The notes beneath the pieces are model-generated. The model was not told where the DNA came from. It saw only the letters and a program-made list of their open reading frames with translations, and made no database searches. Made by a program: the position numbers and the translations under genes. DNA of 36,750 bases from Nitrosomonas marina (lineage in GTDB: Bacteria > Pseudomonadota > Gammaproteobacteria > Burkholderiales > Nitrosomonadaceae): positions 1 through 36,750 of the forward strand of contig NZ_FOCP01000029.1 of assembly GCF_900110145.1 (NCBI RefSeq). Reading direction: 5' to 3'. Position 1 is the first letter of the stretch. Every line of letters starts with the position of its first letter. Below, one piece after another: positions 17,977 through 28,311 of the stretch.

Positions 17977-18441
17977 TTAATGGCTATCAGCATAGCGCTG
18001 ATTATATCTTTCCTGTTCTGGATATATCTCATCTAAAACGTATTCAATAAGCTCTCTAATTTCTGTTATGTTTGGCAGGCCAGTTAGATTATTTTGGCAT
18101 ATCAAGGGTACGGGAAATTTCGCTTCAGGATTGTAATAAACTTTTGCTTCTAGAACACTAATATCACAATGAGCTAGAACTTGATCACGCAAGTTTTCTA
18201 TTTTCTCGTGCAATATCTTTTTTTCTTCATCAAAGCGTGGGGCTGGTAATTTATATCTTTTTTTGACTTCATCGAAAGAATATTTAAATGGTTTGCAATA
18301 CTCGATCAATACCATTCGGTATGCTGCGCTCCATATTGCGCTGCCAGGGGGTGTGTTCTCAAGTTCACAAGCAGTACGCCAAGCCCTAGTTAAGCTGGTG
18401 ATCGATTCTTGGTAATGAATATATTCTTTATCAATATCCAT
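17977..18441 (-). CDS. HEPN-like protein, candidate cargo/defence gene
   Basis: 154 residues from the ATG at 18441, chosen because TCTGGGG lies 6 bases upstream; the in-frame start at 18498 falls inside the end repeat. It is all-helical in composition. The motif LRDQVLAHCD holds R85-x5-H91, the pattern of HEPN ribonuclease active sites and of AbiU2/Cthe_2314-like proteins (R-D/N-x-x-x-A-H-x-D). HEPN proteins are common toxins or abortive-infection effectors. It is the only minus-strand gene of the element and sits next to the attachment site, the usual place for cargo. No antitoxin partner is evident. The function rests on one motif and is tentative. Confidence 0.5.
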   Translation of the reverse strand: MDIDKEYIHYQESITSLTRAWRTACELENTPPGSAIWSAAYRMVLIEYCKPFKYSFDEVKKRYKLPAPRFDEEKKILHEKIENLRDQVLAHCDISVLEAKVYYNPEAKFPVPLICQNNLTGLPNITEIRELIEYVLDEIYPEQERYNQRYADSH

Positions 18442-18488
18442 ATTAACCCCAGACAAAATTCTCAGCCATGCTGTTTTATAGAAAAACA

Positions 18489-18511
18489 GTGGTGACATAA
18501 TGGTGACATGA
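18489..18511 (+). repeat. Right copy of the 23-bp end motif (candidate integrase arm sites)
   Basis: It matches 10963-10985 at 22 of 23 positions, with two direct TGGTGACAT units. It lies 55 bp inside the right attachment repeat. In the circular form both copies would flank the core as the two arms of attP. Confidence 0.65.
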
Positions 18512-18566
18512 TTATGTGGAAAAAATAAAGCACCTAGCCTGTTATTATCTAAGTGCTTGATTATTA

Positions 18567-18643
<77 letters not shown>

Positions 18644-18659
18644 CTTGTCAGAAGAGAGA

Positions 18660-18665
18660 ATTATA
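18660..18665 (-). promoter_or_regulatory. -10 element candidate for tRNA-fMet
   Basis: Read on the minus strand, a perfect TATAAT lies 16 bases upstream of the tRNA 5' end. A TCGACA further up is only 13 bases from it, too close for a normal -35, so the -35 is unclear. Confidence 0.45.
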
Positions 18666-18812
18666 CACTAGTGTGTGGTGTCGACGCCAGTTTTCTTTGA
18701 GTTGTTATCAAGGTATTGAAACTAAACACCGATCAATGAAGTGTTGAAAAGCGTTATAAGCTGCATCAGCTAACATTGCACATGAAATATTATCAAGCAG
18801 GTCGTATTGATG

Positions 18813-19322
18813 TTAATGCCAGGGCATAATCGGTATAGTTGAAATGCTGTTTTTTGGCGAACCCTCTATGATACGGTCACTATAAGTCAAATAGATAAGA
18901 ACATTTCTTTTAGAATCATAAAAACGAACCACTTGTAATGATTTAAAAAGCAAAGATGTATTTTTTTTAAAAACTTCTTCCCCATCTGAGTCGCCATTTT
19001 TAATTTCCTCAGGAAGGATAATGGGTCCTACCTGTCTGCACGCGATAGACGCATCGGACGTGTCTTCTGCAACACCAACTGCGCCGCTGACACCGCCAGT
19101 TTTCGCTCTGCTCAAATAGCAGGTAGCGCCTTTAATATCTGGATCGTCAAATGCTTCAATGACAATTTTGTCATTTGGGCCGATTAATTTGAATTTGGTT
19201 GAAACACTGCCAATTTTCTCAGCATTCAAAGGCAAACCAAAAGATAGAATGCTCACCAAGGCAATGCTGCGTATTTTCCAAGACAATGTGGTTTTCTGTG
19301 TATGGACTGCTCTATATGTCAT
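18813..19322 (-). CDS. creA: CreA family protein
   Basis: 169 residues from the ATG at 19322, chosen because AAGGAAG lies just upstream; a longer frame to 19406 has no ribosome site. The first ~34 residues form a signal peptide ([18 protein letters not shown]), so the mature protein is periplasmic. The remainder contains the family hallmarks: [64 protein letters not shown]. Length is close to the ~157 residues of E. coli CreA. The function is unknown in the family. It lies between tRNA-fMet and the divergent rimP operon and is probably transcribed alone. Confidence 0.9.
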   Translation of the reverse strand: MTYRAVHTQKTTLSWKIRSIALVSILSFGLPLNAEKIGSVSTKFKLIGPNDKIVIEAFDDPDIKGATCYLSRAKTGGVSGAVGVAEDTSDASIACRQVGPIILPEEIKNGDSDGEEVFKKNTSLLFKSLQVVRFYDSKRNVLIYLTYSDRIIEGSPKNSISTIPIMPWH

Positions 19323-19509
19323 TTTTCTTCCTTGTTTAGCTAATATCGTTTCCAAAAAAACTGCTTGTTTCTGGGCGGTTATACTTTGATAACAATTTGA
19401 AGACAATTTTCGTACATGCTAGTTGGTAGGTTACTTGGCATTTTAACGAAATCTTCGATATTTGTTTCATAATTTTTAATTATTTGATAAAATTACGACA
19501 ATATCGTTA

Positions 19510-19532
19510 TGGGCTTTGACAGCCCATTTTTT
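19510..19532 (+). terminator. Terminator-like hairpin in the rimP leader
   Basis: TGGGCT (19510-19515) and AGCCCA (19521-19526) enclose TTGAC and are followed by six T. It lies 17 bases before the rimP start. In many proteobacteria a hairpin of this form precedes rimP and may attenuate the operon. The alternative is a simple terminator of an upstream transcript. Confidence 0.65.
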
Positions 19533-19548
19533 ATTTGTATTAACCGCT

Positions 19549-19977
19549 ATGATGCTGGAAAAATTGCTAGAATTAACGCTTGAAGGCATGGGGTATGAGT
19601 TAGTTGATGTCGAGCAATTTTCGCGCGGTAAACTGCTTAGAGTTTTTGTCGACAAAAAAGACGGCATAACGATAGATGATTGTGTTGCAATCAGTAATCA
19701 TTTGAGTCGTTTATTAACCGCCGAAAATATTGATTACGGTCGACTGGAAGTTTCATCTCCTGGTTTAGACAGGCCTCTAAAAAAAGAGAGTGACTTTATT
19801 CGCTTCATAGGCGAGACAATACGGTTAAAGCTACGTATCTCTTTGCAGGGGCAAAGAAATTTTGTGGGTGTTTTGCGGGAAGTAAATGATGGCATTTTAA
19901 AACTTGAAGTCGAAGGAAAATTGTTTGACCTGGATATGCGCAATATTGGAAAGGCTCGTTTGGTTCCAAAATTGTAA
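19549..19977 (+). CDS. rimP: Ribosome maturation factor RimP
   Basis: 142 residues from the ATG at 19549 (a second ATG follows directly); the frame is open upstream but crosses the leader hairpin. The family pattern is clear: [20 protein letters not shown], then [20 protein letters not shown], and [22 protein letters not shown]. The C-terminal SH3-like domain ends in [12 protein letters not shown]. RimP helps assemble the 30S subunit. It is the first gene of the conserved rimP-nusA-infB-rbfA-truB cluster, 26 bases before nusA. Confidence 0.95.
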   Translation: MMLEKLLELTLEGMGYELVDVEQFSRGKLLRVFVDKKDGITIDDCVAISNHLSRLLTAENIDYGRLEVSSPGLDRPLKKESDFIRFIGETIRLKLRISLQGQRNFVGVLREVNDGILKLEVEGKLFDLDMRNIGKARLVPKL

Positions 19978-20003
19978 GCAATTAAAAATTTGACTGGAGG
20001 ACT

Positions 20004-21476
20004 ATGAGCCGCGAGATTTTACTGTTGGTTGATGCACTGGCGCGTGAAAAAGCTGTGGAAAAAGAAATAGTTTTCACCGCGCTGGAAATGGCATTATCTT
20101 CTGCGACGAAAAAACGATTTCACGAAGATGTCGACACTCGGGTTTCAATAGACAGAAAGTCTGGTGACTATGAATCCTATCGTCGCTGGTTGGTTGTAGA
20201 AGATGATGCGGTTGAAGAGCCATCACGTCAAATAGCCTTAACCGATGCACAAAAAATAAACACGGCTATACAGGTCGGCGATTATACAGAGCAACCACTG
20301 GAGCCTATCGAATTTGGACGGATTGGCGCACAAGCAGCCAAACAGGTTATTTTTCAGAAAATCCGTGATGCAGAACGTGAGCAAACACTCAATGATTTTC
20401 TGGAACGTGGTGACTATCTGGTAACTGGAACAATAAAACGATTGGAGCGAGGTAATGCAATCGTTGAGTCGGGTAGAATAGAAGCGGAACTGCCGCGTGA
20501 TCAAATGATTCCTAAAGAAAATCTCCGGGTGGGTGATCGGGTGCGCGCTTATTTGCACAAAGTAGACCGTGTCGCCAGAGGACCTCAACTGAAACTTTCA
20601 AGAGTTACACCGGAATTTCTTGTGAAACTGTTTGAACTTGAAGTACCGGAAATAGAAGAGGGCATTTTGGAAATTAAGGCGGCTGCAAGAGATCCCGGAT
20701 CACGAGCCAAAATCGCTGTAAAATCAAACGATCAACGGGTAGACCCCATCGGAACCTGTGTAGGTATGCGTGGATCAAGGGTGCAATCGGTAATAAGTGA
20801 GCTGGCTGGCGAACGAGTAGATATCATACTATGGTCTGACGACCCGGCCACCTATATCATTAATGCGCTGGCACCCGCAGAGATCAGCAGCATCATGGTT
20901 GATGAAGAACAACACGGTATGGACATAGTTGTCGACGAAGAGAATCTTGCTCAGGCTATTGGTCGTGGTGGACAGAATGTGCGTTTGGCTTCTGAATTAA
21001 CAGGCTGGGATCTTAATATTATGACTGTCCAGGAATCTCAGACTAAACATGAACAGGAAGCTGAACTTATCAGGCAACTATTTATTGACAAGTTGTATGT
21101 GGATCAGGAAATTGCAGAAATTTTAATTGAAGAAGGTTTTGCAACGATTGAAGAAGTCGCTTATGTTCCATTAAATGAAATGCTAGAGATTGAATCTCTA
21201 GATGAGGAAATAGTCAACGAAATTAGAGAGCGTGCTCGTAATGCACTGCTAACAGATGCGATCGCCAATGAAGAAAAAGTCGAGAATATAGCAAATGATC
21301 TGTTGTCTCTGGAAGGTATGGACATTGAGACAATACGCATACTGGCAGCGAAAGGAATAAGTAGTCAAAGCGATCTGGCTGATCTGGCAGCCGACGATTT
21401 GGTGGAGATGACTGGAATGGATATTGAACGTGCCAATAAATTGATTATTAAAGCACGAGAACCATGGTTTGTTTAA
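20004..21476 (+). CDS. nusA: Transcription termination/antitermination factor NusA
   Basis: 490 residues, normal length, with GGAGGA before the ATG. In order: N-terminal RNA-polymerase-binding domain (~1-125), S1 domain (~135-200, [19 protein letters not shown]), KH domains ([19 protein letters not shown] and [16 protein letters not shown]), and two C-terminal acidic repeats (~365-490, the [19 protein letters not shown] pattern). It binds RNA polymerase and nascent RNA and controls pausing, termination and antitermination. It is co-oriented with rimP and infB as in most proteobacteria. Confidence 0.97.
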   Translation: MSREILLLVDALAREKAVEKEIVFTALEMALSSATKKRFHEDVDTRVSIDRKSGDYESYRRWLVVEDDAVEEPSRQIALTDAQKINTAIQVGDYTEQPLEPIEFGRIGAQAAKQVIFQKIRDAEREQTLNDFLERGDYLVTGTIKRLERGNAIVESGRIEAELPRDQMIPKENLRVGDRVRAYLHKVDRVARGPQLKLSRVTPEFLVKLFELEVPEIEEGILEIKAAARDPGSRAKIAVKSNDQRVDPIGTCVGMRGSRVQSVISELAGERVDIILWSDDPATYIINALAPAEISSIMVDEEQHGMDIVVDEENLAQAIGRGGQNVRLASELTGWDLNIMTVQESQTKHEQEAELIRQLFIDKLYVDQEIAEILIEEGFATIEEVAYVPLNEMLEIESLDEEIVNEIRERARNALLTDAIANEEKVENIANDLLSLEGMDIETIRILAAKGISSQSDLADLAADDLVEMTGMDIERANKLIIKAREPWFV

Positions 21477-21569
21477 ATTGAATAAAAATTGTGATTAATA
21501 CAATGAAATAATCGATACAACAGCGATTTTGTTTTTTGTTTTGCTTGATGAAAGGTTTAAAGGTTATAC

Positions 21570-24266
21570 ATGGCGCAAATAAGTGTAGAGCAATTTGCTA
21601 ATGAACTTGGCTTGCTACCGGCAGTGTTGCTTGAGCAGTTGCAGGCCGCTGGTGTAAAGAAATCAGTGGCAGAAGACAATCTGACAGAGCAGGATAAGGC
21701 TCAATTACTTGATTATTTGAGAAAAACGCATGGCGCCAAGGAAATAAAAAACAAAGTGACATTAACACGTCGACAAACCTCGGAGATCCGAAAATCTGAT
21801 AGCATGGGTCGAGCACGCACAATTCAGGTAGAGGTGAGAAAAAGACGTGTTTTTACCAAACCGACTTTTGAAGCGAGCGCCGGAGCAAAATCTGCTAAAA
21901 CAGAGATGAAACCCAAATCGCATTCAGAGCCTGTGCTAGATGCGGAACAAATGGCGTTACGTGAAGAAGAAGCAAAAAAACAGGCCGAATTGATAGCGCG
22001 GCAGACAGCAGAAATACAACGCAAACATGCACGCAAGAAAGCTGAAGTTGAACAAGAGGAGACACGTCATCCAGAATCTATTACATCCGTTTCCAAAGAA
22101 ACCACTCAGTTGCCTGAACAATCAACTGATGTCAAGAAGGAATCGGCTCAGGTAGATGAGGACAAAGTGGAACAAAAAGAGTTGTCCCGCGAATCAAGTA
22201 AGAAGACAGAACAGGCACAGCAGATTGATACAACAGTAAATGTCGGTATTGAATCGGCGGAGAATAAAGCATTGTCTGAGGAATCGACACAAAAACAAGA
22301 AGACAAAACCGAAAAAACTGATAAAACTGAAAAGAAAAAAAAGCAGGTAAAACAATCGGGCTGGAAAGAAGAAACTACCCGTAAACGTGGTGTAAAAACG
22401 CACGGTGATATTTCAGGTAGCCAGGGATGGCGTACTCGAAGAGATAAACATCAAAAACAAGCTTCCGTTGAATCGAAGAAAGAACATGGTTTTTCCGCAC
22501 CAACCGAACCAATTGTTCGAGAAATTACTGTTCCTGAGACAATCTCCGTTGGAGCATTGGCCCAAAAAATGTCAGTTAAGGCAGCCGATATTATCAAAGT
22601 GTTGATGAATATGGGTTCTATGGTCACGATCAATCAAATGCTGGATCAGGAAACCGCAATGATTGTCGTTGAAGAAATGGGTCATGTTGCAAAATATGCG
22701 GCGTTAGACAGCCCGGAAGCATTTCTGGCAGACACAGAATCGCTGATCGCGGAGGCGCAATTGGAGTCGCGTGCGCCTGTAGTCACAGTGATGGGACACG
22801 TCGATCACGGCAAAACATCATTGCTTGATTACATTCGTCGTTCACGCGTTGCCGGTGGCGAGGCAGGTGGTATTACGCAGCATATTGGCGCGTATCACGT
22901 AGAAACGGATCATGGCATGATTACCTTCCTGGATACGCCAGGTCATGAAGCTTTTACGGCTATGCGTGCACGCGGCGCAAAAATTACTGACATTGTTATT
23001 TTGGTTGTGGCTGCAGATGATGGTGTTATGCCTCAGACTATAGAGGCGATTCATCATGCCAAGGCAGCTGGCATACCACTGATTGTTGCTGTCAATAAGG
23101 TTGATAAACCGGAGGCCAATGTCGAACGAATAAAACAGGAGTTGGTGGCGCACGAAGTTGTGCCAGAAGATTGGGGTGGAGATACTATGTTCATTGAGGT
23201 ATCGGCTAAAACGGGTCAGGGCATAGATGATCTGTTGGAAGCAATATTGTTGCAGGCAGAAGTTTTAGAACTTAAAGCCCCCAAGAAAACAACGGCTAAG
23301 GGCGTTGTGATTGAGTCACGTCTGGACAAAGGGCGTGGTCCTGTGGCTACTATTCTAGTTCAATCTGGTACGTTAAGGCGCGGGGATGTTCTGTTGGCAG
23401 GTGCAGTGTTTGGCAAGGTACGTGCCATGAGTGATGAAAATGGCAAATTGATCAAGCAGGCTAGCACCTCAATACCTGTGGAGATTCAGGGTTTGTCAGA
23501 AGTGCCGGATGCGGGTGATGTAGTATTAGCACTTGATGACGAACGTAAAGCACGAGAAATCGCTTTGTTTAGACAAGGTAAATACCGCGATGTCAAACTT
23601 GCCAAGCAACAGGCCGCGAAACTGGAAAACGTTTTTGACCAGCAAGAAGACGTCAAAGTGCTGTCCCTGATTATTAAAGCGGATGTTCAGGGTTCCTGTG
23701 AAGCGTTGTCGCATGCGTTGCACAAACTATCAACTGATGAGGTGAAGGTTAACATCATACACAGCGGTGTTGGCGCAATAATTGAGTCTGATATCAATTT
23801 GTCACTGGCATCAAAAGCAGTGGTAATCGGATTTAATGTACGCGCTGATGCAGGCGCGCGGAAATTAATTACATCAAGCGGCGTGGATGTACGCTACTAT
23901 AATATTATTTATGAGGCCGTCGACGAAGTAAAAGCTGCTCTTTCTGGAATGATGGCACCTGAACGTAAGGAAAATATACTGGGCCTTGTTGATGTTCGAG
24001 AAACCTATCGTATTCCAAAAGTCGGTATGGTTGCTGGATGTTATGTTCTCGAAGGAACAGTTAAAAGAAACTCATTGATCAGAGTATTACGCGATGGCAA
24101 AGTTATCCACAGCTGCGAGCTTGATTCACTGAAACGTTTCAAAGATGATGTGAAAGAGGTAAAAGAAGGATTCGAATGTGGAGTTTCACTCAAAAATTTC
24201 AATGATATTAAAGTAGGTGACCAGTTAGAGGCCTACGAGATTATTGAAACAAGTCGCACGCTCTAG
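21570..24266 (+). CDS. infB: Translation initiation factor IF-2
   Basis: 898 residues. An IF2-N domain (~1-52) is followed by a long charged, Glu/Lys/Gln-rich linker (~100-300). A second IF2-N motif is at ~325-375 ([20 protein letters not shown]). The G domain has [12 protein letters not shown] (from ~409), [13 protein letters not shown] and SAKTG. Domains II and III and a C-terminal fMet-tRNA-binding domain follow to EAYEIIE. It brings initiator tRNA to the 30S subunit using GTP. Its partner initiator tRNA gene lies ~3 kb upstream on the other strand. Repetitive linker codons ([11 protein letters not shown]) vary between species. Confidence 0.97.
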   Translation: MAQISVEQFANELGLLPAVLLEQLQAAGVKKSVAEDNLTEQDKAQLLDYLRKTHGAKEIKNKVTLTRRQTSEIRKSDSMGRARTIQVEVRKRRVFTKPTFEASAGAKSAKTEMKPKSHSEPVLDAEQMALREEEAKKQAELIARQTAEIQRKHARKKAEVEQEETRHPESITSVSKETTQLPEQSTDVKKESAQVDEDKVEQKELSRESSKKTEQAQQIDTTVNVGIESAENKALSEESTQKQEDKTEKTDKTEKKKKQVKQSGWKEETTRKRGVKTHGDISGSQGWRTRRDKHQKQASVESKKEHGFSAPTEPIVREITVPETISVGALAQKMSVKAADIIKVLMNMGSMVTINQMLDQETAMIVVEEMGHVAKYAALDSPEAFLADTESLIAEAQLESRAPVVTVMGHVDHGKTSLLDYIRRSRVAGGEAGGITQHIGAYHVETDHGMITFLDTPGHEAFTAMRARGAKITDIVILVVAADDGVMPQTIEAIHHAKAAGIPLIVAVNKVDKPEANVERIKQELVAHEVVPEDWGGDTMFIEVSAKTGQGIDDLLEAILLQAEVLELKAPKKTTAKGVVIESRLDKGRGPVATILVQSGTLRRGDVLLAGAVFGKVRAMSDENGKLIKQASTSIPVEIQGLSEVPDAGDVVLALDDERKAREIALFRQGKYRDVKLAKQQAAKLENVFDQQEDVKVLSLIIKADVQGSCEALSHALHKLSTDEVKVNIIHSGVGAIIESDINLSLASKAVVIGFNVRADAGARKLITSSGVDVRYYNIIYEAVDEVKAALSGMMAPERKENILGLVDVRETYRIPKVGMVAGCYVLEGTVKRNSLIRVLRDGKVIHSCELDSLKRFKDDVKEVKEGFECGVSLKNFNDIKVGDQLEAYEIIETSRTL

Positions 24267-24307
24267 TCTTGTGTTAATCGTGCATCTTTGCGTAAATTGA
24301 TTTGTTA

Positions 24308-24676
24308 ATGTCCAAGGATTTTCACCGACAGCTGCGAGTAGCTGACCAAATTCAGCGCGAGTTGGCAGATTTATTGAGACATGAAATTAAAGATCCGCGT
24401 CTTGGTAAAATTACAATCACAGCTGTTGAAGTCAGCCGCGACTATGCTTATGCAAAAGTTTTCTATACAGCTCTGGATAATCAGGAAAACAGCTCTCTGA
24501 TAGAGAAAGCGCTGGCAAAGGCAAGTGGGCATTTAAGATCGACTTTATCTAAACGAATTAAATTACGTGTCGTACCGCAACTTATTTTTACCTACGATCA
24601 ATCAATTGAGCATGGCGCCTATCTATCGAGACTAATTGACGAAGCTGTTGCGCAAGAAAAAAAGGACAATTCCTGA
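24308..24676 (+). CDS. rbfA: Ribosome-binding factor A
   Basis: 122 residues from the ATG at 24308; two extra codons from TTG at 24302 are possible, and no strong Shine-Dalgarno is seen. Hallmarks: RQLRVADQIQRELADLLRHE, then IKDPRLGKITITAVEVSRDY and AKVFYTAL, and the closing VPQLIFTYDQSIEHGAYLSR. RbfA is a cold-shock 30S maturation factor with a KH-like fold. Its place between infB and truB is conserved. Confidence 0.95.
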   Translation: MSKDFHRQLRVADQIQRELADLLRHEIKDPRLGKITITAVEVSRDYAYAKVFYTALDNQENSSLIEKALAKASGHLRSTLSKRIKLRVVPQLIFTYDQSIEHGAYLSRLIDEAVAQEKKDNS

Positions 24677-24775
24677 AGTTATAAAAATACCTGCGCATGT
24701 TCTAGCAATACATTGTGGCAGAATCCTTTTAGTTGCACTAACTCGAAATTTGAAGAAATAATTCTGGGCTCTAGG

Positions 24776-25732
24776 ATGGCTGGACGTAACATCAGCGGTG
24801 TATTGTTGTTAGACAAACCATACGGAATGTCGTCTAATCATGCGCTTCGAAAGGTAAAGTATCTATATGCGTCTGCCAAATCAGGTCATACAGGCACACT
24901 AGATCCATTGGCAACTGGAATGCTACCGATTTGTATGGGGGAAGCAACCAAATTTACTTCGGTTTTGTTAAACGCAGGTAAATCCTATGAAGCTGTAATA
25001 AAGCTGGGTTATCAAAGTACCACAGGCGATGCAGAAGGAGTGATAAAAAAACTTCATGATGTAACTGAGGCGCAATTAAACATACAATTTTGCCAATCCG
25101 AGTTGAAGCAATTCATAGGGGAAATAGAACAAATACCTCCAATGTATAGCGCGCTGAAGCACCAGGGTAAACCATTGTATGCTTATGCGCGCAAAGGTAC
25201 TGAAATTGAGCGAAAACCACGTAAAGTCAACATTTATGACCTGCAAATCAAAATGTTGTCCGGCGATGAATTGGTTATCTTGGTGCGGTGTGGGACAGGT
25301 ACTTATATACGTGTTCTGGCAGAAGATATTGGTAAAGCATTAGGGTGCGGGAGTGGGTATCTTATTCATTTGAAACGCAAGTGTGTCGGAAACTTTCACC
25401 TGGATCAGGTACAGACATTTGATACGCTGGAAAAAATGGACATGGAGAAGCGGGATCGTTGCTTATTGCCAATCGATAGTATTTTGCAACAGTTTCCTGC
25501 TGTATCATTAAATAAATTTCAAACTCAAGCTATTTTATATGGGCGCACGATAGCCGGAAGTGATGATGTGAATATGACTGAACAAGCGCTTCAGGAAAAC
25601 ATTGTACGGTTATATTATCAGCAGGCTTTTTTAGGTTTAGGTGAAATTATCTTGGATCAGCAAGTTTTAAAGCCTAAACGCATGTTATCCAGTGCATATT
25701 TGCACAGTCAAAGTATTGGGTTACTCAACTGA
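24776..25732 (+). CDS. truB: tRNA pseudouridine-55 synthase TruB
   Basis: 318 residues from the ATG at 24776 (ISGVLLLDKPYGMSSNHALR follows at once); an in-frame ATG at 24713 lacks family similarity. GHTGTLDPLATGMLP carries the catalytic D43. PPMYSALKHQGKPLYAYARKG and RCGTGTYIRVLAEDIGKALG are the other family motifs. The enzyme makes pseudouridine 55 in the T loop of most tRNAs. It is the last gene of the nusA cluster. Confidence 0.95.
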   Translation: MAGRNISGVLLLDKPYGMSSNHALRKVKYLYASAKSGHTGTLDPLATGMLPICMGEATKFTSVLLNAGKSYEAVIKLGYQSTTGDAEGVIKKLHDVTEAQLNIQFCQSELKQFIGEIEQIPPMYSALKHQGKPLYAYARKGTEIERKPRKVNIYDLQIKMLSGDELVILVRCGTGTYIRVLAEDIGKALGCGSGYLIHLKRKCVGNFHLDQVQTFDTLEKMDMEKRDRCLLPIDSILQQFPAVSLNKFQTQAILYGRTIAGSDDVNMTEQALQENIVRLYYQQAFLGLGEIILDQQVLKPKRMLSSAYLHSQSIGLLN

Positions 25733-25762
25733 AATTTGGGGTTGGTTCGAGTTACAACAATA

Positions 25763-25790
25763 TTACAGATCCAACTCAATGCGTTATAAT
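25763..25790 (+). promoter_or_regulatory. Promoter candidate for the ccm operon
   Basis: A perfect -10 hexamer TATAAT (25785-25790) lies 25 bases before ccmA. TTACAG (25763-25768), 16 bases upstream of it, is a weak -35. It lies in the short gap between truB and ccmA, so the ccm genes can be transcribed apart from the nusA cluster. Confidence 0.45.
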
Positions 25791-25815
25791 CCTGAGTTTA
25801 AATTCAAAAATAATC

Positions 25816-26430
25816 ATGTTTCAAGGTACGAATCTCGCCTGCGTACGCGGTGACCGCAAACTATTTGAATCCATCAGTTTTAAACTGGAAGCGGGTGGGT
25901 TAATGCAGGTAAACGGACCGAATGGAAGTGGAAAAACAAGCTTATTACGTATTTTGTGTGGTTTATCCAGCCCTGGTATGGGAATAATTAGCTGGAATGA
26001 TGTCGCCATCGGAACGCTTGGCAGTGAGTATTTTCGCGAATTGACCTATATTGGCCATTTGAGTGGGACAAAAGATGACTTAACAGCGTTAGAGAATTTA
26101 CGCATTTCCAGTGCACTTGCAGGACAAAAGATCAGTGATAAACAAGCACAGGATGCACTTACATACATGGGCTTGCGTGGCCGCGAATCCCTGCCGGCAA
26201 AAGTATTATCCCAAGGCCAGCGCAGGCGCGTAGCGCTTGCGCGTCTACTGGTTTGCAAAACAAAGTTATGGATTCTCGACGAGCCTCTAGCGGCACTGGA
26301 TGTCAGTGCCGTAAAGCTTATGCAGGCATTGCTGGAGCAACATCTGAAGCAAGAGGGCATGGTAATTATGACAACGCATCAAGATATTGATGTAACTGCT
26401 GCCTCAACCATACAACTGCAATTGGCATAA
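25816..26430 (+). CDS. ccmA: Heme exporter ATP-binding protein CcmA
   Basis: 204 residues, normal for the family. Walker A GPNGSGKTSLL, ABC signature LSQGQRRRVALARLL, Walker B KLWILDEPLAALD, and switch His in MTTHQD. It is the ATPase of the CcmABCD complex, which releases holo-CcmE from CcmC/D. Its stop is one base before the ccmB start. Confidence 0.95.
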   Translation: MFQGTNLACVRGDRKLFESISFKLEAGGLMQVNGPNGSGKTSLLRILCGLSSPGMGIISWNDVAIGTLGSEYFRELTYIGHLSGTKDDLTALENLRISSALAGQKISDKQAQDALTYMGLRGRESLPAKVLSQGQRRRVALARLLVCKTKLWILDEPLAALDVSAVKLMQALLEQHLKQEGMVIMTTHQDIDVTAASTIQLQLA

Positions 26431-26431
26431 A

Positions 26432-27091
26432 ATGTTCTTTTGGATTGTTCAACGCGATTTATTGTTAGCTGTTCGACGTCGGTCCGACGTCCTGACCACA
26501 TTATTTTTCTTTATTATTGTTGTAAGTTTATTTCCTTTGAGTGTAGGCCCGGAAATGAATATGTTGCGCACGATGGCACCCGGTGTCGTGTGGGTTGCAG
26601 CATTGCTTGCGTCCATGCTGTCTTTAGGCAGGTTGTTTGCCAGTGATTATCTTGACGGCACGTTGGAACAAATGCTGCTCTCACCGCACTCATTGCCTTT
26701 TCTTGTTTTGGGTAAAGCTTTGGCACACTGGCTGGTTAGTGGTGTTCCGTTAGTGATGATGGCACCTGTTCTGGGTATTCAGTATGATTTGCCATTAGAC
26801 GCGCTGTTTGTGCTTACATTGTCACTAATGCTGGGAACACCGGTATTAAGCCTGATTGGAGCAATTGGGGCAGGTCTAACCCTGGGGTTACGTGGTAGTG
26901 GAGTTCTGGTTTCTTTGTTGGTATTGCCACTCTATATTCCGGTATTGATTTTCGGGGCCGGTGCGGTAGAGGCCAATATGGCTGGCGTCGAATTTGATGC
27001 ACACTTGTCACTTCTTGGTGCTTTTTTATTAGTGTCTATCGTTTTTGCACCTTGGGCCGCCGCAGCATCTTTACGAGTATCCATGGAATAA
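26432..27091 (+). CDS. ccmB: Heme exporter permease CcmB
   Basis: 219 residues with six hydrophobic segments. It starts MFFWIVQRDLLLAVRRRSDV, typical of CcmB, and contains LGRLFASDYLDGTLEQMLLS and the late LLGAFLLVSIVFAPWAAAAS. It is the membrane partner of CcmA in the inner membrane. Confidence 0.95.
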   Translation: MFFWIVQRDLLLAVRRRSDVLTTLFFFIIVVSLFPLSVGPEMNMLRTMAPGVVWVAALLASMLSLGRLFASDYLDGTLEQMLLSPHSLPFLVLGKALAHWLVSGVPLVMMAPVLGIQYDLPLDALFVLTLSLMLGTPVLSLIGAIGAGLTLGLRGSGVLVSLLVLPLYIPVLIFGAGAVEANMAGVEFDAHLSLLGAFLLVSIVFAPWAAAASLRVSME

Positions 27092-27198
27092 GAACAGGCG
27101 AATCAAGAAAACACTGTTCGGTAAGAATTTAACGTTGGCTGGCTTAAATCATTGGAATTTTTTGATTTGACCTTTTTAGGATAGAATCTTCAACTGTT

Positions 27199-27221
27199 AC
27201 TCAAAACTATTTGAGTTTTTT
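27199..27221 (+). terminator. Terminator-like hairpin between ccmB and ccmC
   Basis: ACTCAAA (27199-27205) and TTTGAGT (27210-27216) enclose ACTA and are followed by TTTTT. The 183-bp gap between ccmB and ccmC is unusually long for this operon. The weak A+T-rich stem may lower transcription of ccmC onwards, or a second promoter may lie here. Confidence 0.55.
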
Positions 27222-27274
27222 GAAGTTGTCAGATTCCAGAAAAAAATAACAAATATCTATAAAGAATATTATAT

Positions 27275-28018
27275 ATGGCTATCAATTGGTATAAATATGC
27301 ATCACCCGCGAGCTTTTATACGCTTGCGGGAAAAATGGTCCCTTTCTTCGCAATAATTGCCTTCGGTTTGCTAATAGCTGGATTGTATATTGGATTTTTC
27401 GTTGCACCCACAGACTTTCAACAGGGTGAAGCATACCGAATCATATTTATTCACGTTCCCGCTGCCTGGATGTCAATGTTTCTATACGTAGTTATGGCAT
27501 TCTGGGCTGGAATTGGATTGGCATTTAATACTCGACTTTCATCAATGATGGCAACTGCCATAGCACCAACGGGGGCTTTGTTTACATTTCTGGCTTTATG
27601 GACAGGCTCGTTATGGGGAAAACCGATGTGGGGAACTTGGTGGGTATGGGATGCGCGATTGACATCTGAATTGATTTTATTGTTTCTTTACATTGGTTTT
27701 ATGTCTCTACAAGCAGCAATTGATGATCCCCGAAGAGCTGATAAAGCAGGCGCAATAATTGCGCTGGTAGGTGTAATTAATATTCCAATTATCTATTTTT
27801 CTGTACAATGGTGGAATACCCTGCACCAGGGTGCATCTGTAAGCGTTACACAGGCACCCACAATGGCTGCAACGATGTTAACCGGTATGATGGTTATGGT
27901 CTTTGCAAGCTGGATGTATTCAATTGCAGTCATTTTAAAACGCGTACGCGTCATTATTCTTGAAAGAGAAAGCCATACAACATGGGTTGCCGAGCTTAGA
28001 GAAAAAGGAGCACTGTAA
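27275..28018 (+). CDS. ccmC: Heme chaperone/export membrane protein CcmC
   Basis: 247 residues with six membrane segments. The heme-binding WWD motif is GTWWVWDARLTSELIL. A conserved His is in YRIIFIHVPAAWMS and another in WWNTLHQGASV. CcmC places heme on CcmE in the periplasm. The stop overlaps the ccmD start by one base (TAATG). Confidence 0.96.
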   Translation: MAINWYKYASPASFYTLAGKMVPFFAIIAFGLLIAGLYIGFFVAPTDFQQGEAYRIIFIHVPAAWMSMFLYVVMAFWAGIGLAFNTRLSSMMATAIAPTGALFTFLALWTGSLWGKPMWGTWWVWDARLTSELILLFLYIGFMSLQAAIDDPRRADKAGAIIALVGVINIPIIYFSVQWWNTLHQGASVSVTQAPTMAATMLTGMMVMVFASWMYSIAVILKRVRVIILERESHTTWVAELREKGAL

Positions 28019-28311
28019 TGATTTGGTCAAGCTGGTCCGAGTTTTTTTCCATGGGTGGATATGGCGTTTATGTATGGGGGTCATATTTTGTAGCGTTTGT
28101 GTGTGTCATTGGCGAAATACTCTTGATATCGAAACGCAGGAGAACTTTGATTAATAAATATGGTCAGATTTACGAATCAAACAAAGAAACGTATTCTGTT
28201 CCGGAAGATGGATCGAAGTTAGATAAAAAAACTAACGAGCAAGAAATCTCCGATACAAGAACAAACAAAAATTCAAACAAAGAAGAGATAAGCAATGAAA
28301 CCACGTCATAA
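28018..28311 (+). CDS. ccmD: Heme exporter subunit CcmD, with long C-terminal tail
   Basis: 97 residues. The first ~45 match Ccm[21 protein letters not shown] is the single membrane segment with the conserved Gly-Tyr face, then a basic stop (SKRRR). CcmD is usually 45-70 residues; the remaining ~45 residues here are a Lys/Asn/Glu/Thr-rich, likely disordered tail. It overlaps ccmE by 17 bases. Confidence 0.88.
   Translation: MIWSSWSEFFSMGGYGVYVWGSYFVAFVCVIGEILLISKRRRTLINKYGQIYESNKETYSVPEDGSKLDKKTNEQEISDTRTNKNSNKEEISNETTS

Noticed and set aside
17758..18032. Minus-strand ORFs of 67 and 86 codons
   Set aside because: They overlap each other, lack ribosome sites and have no recognisable pattern; one also overlaps the HEPN-like gene.
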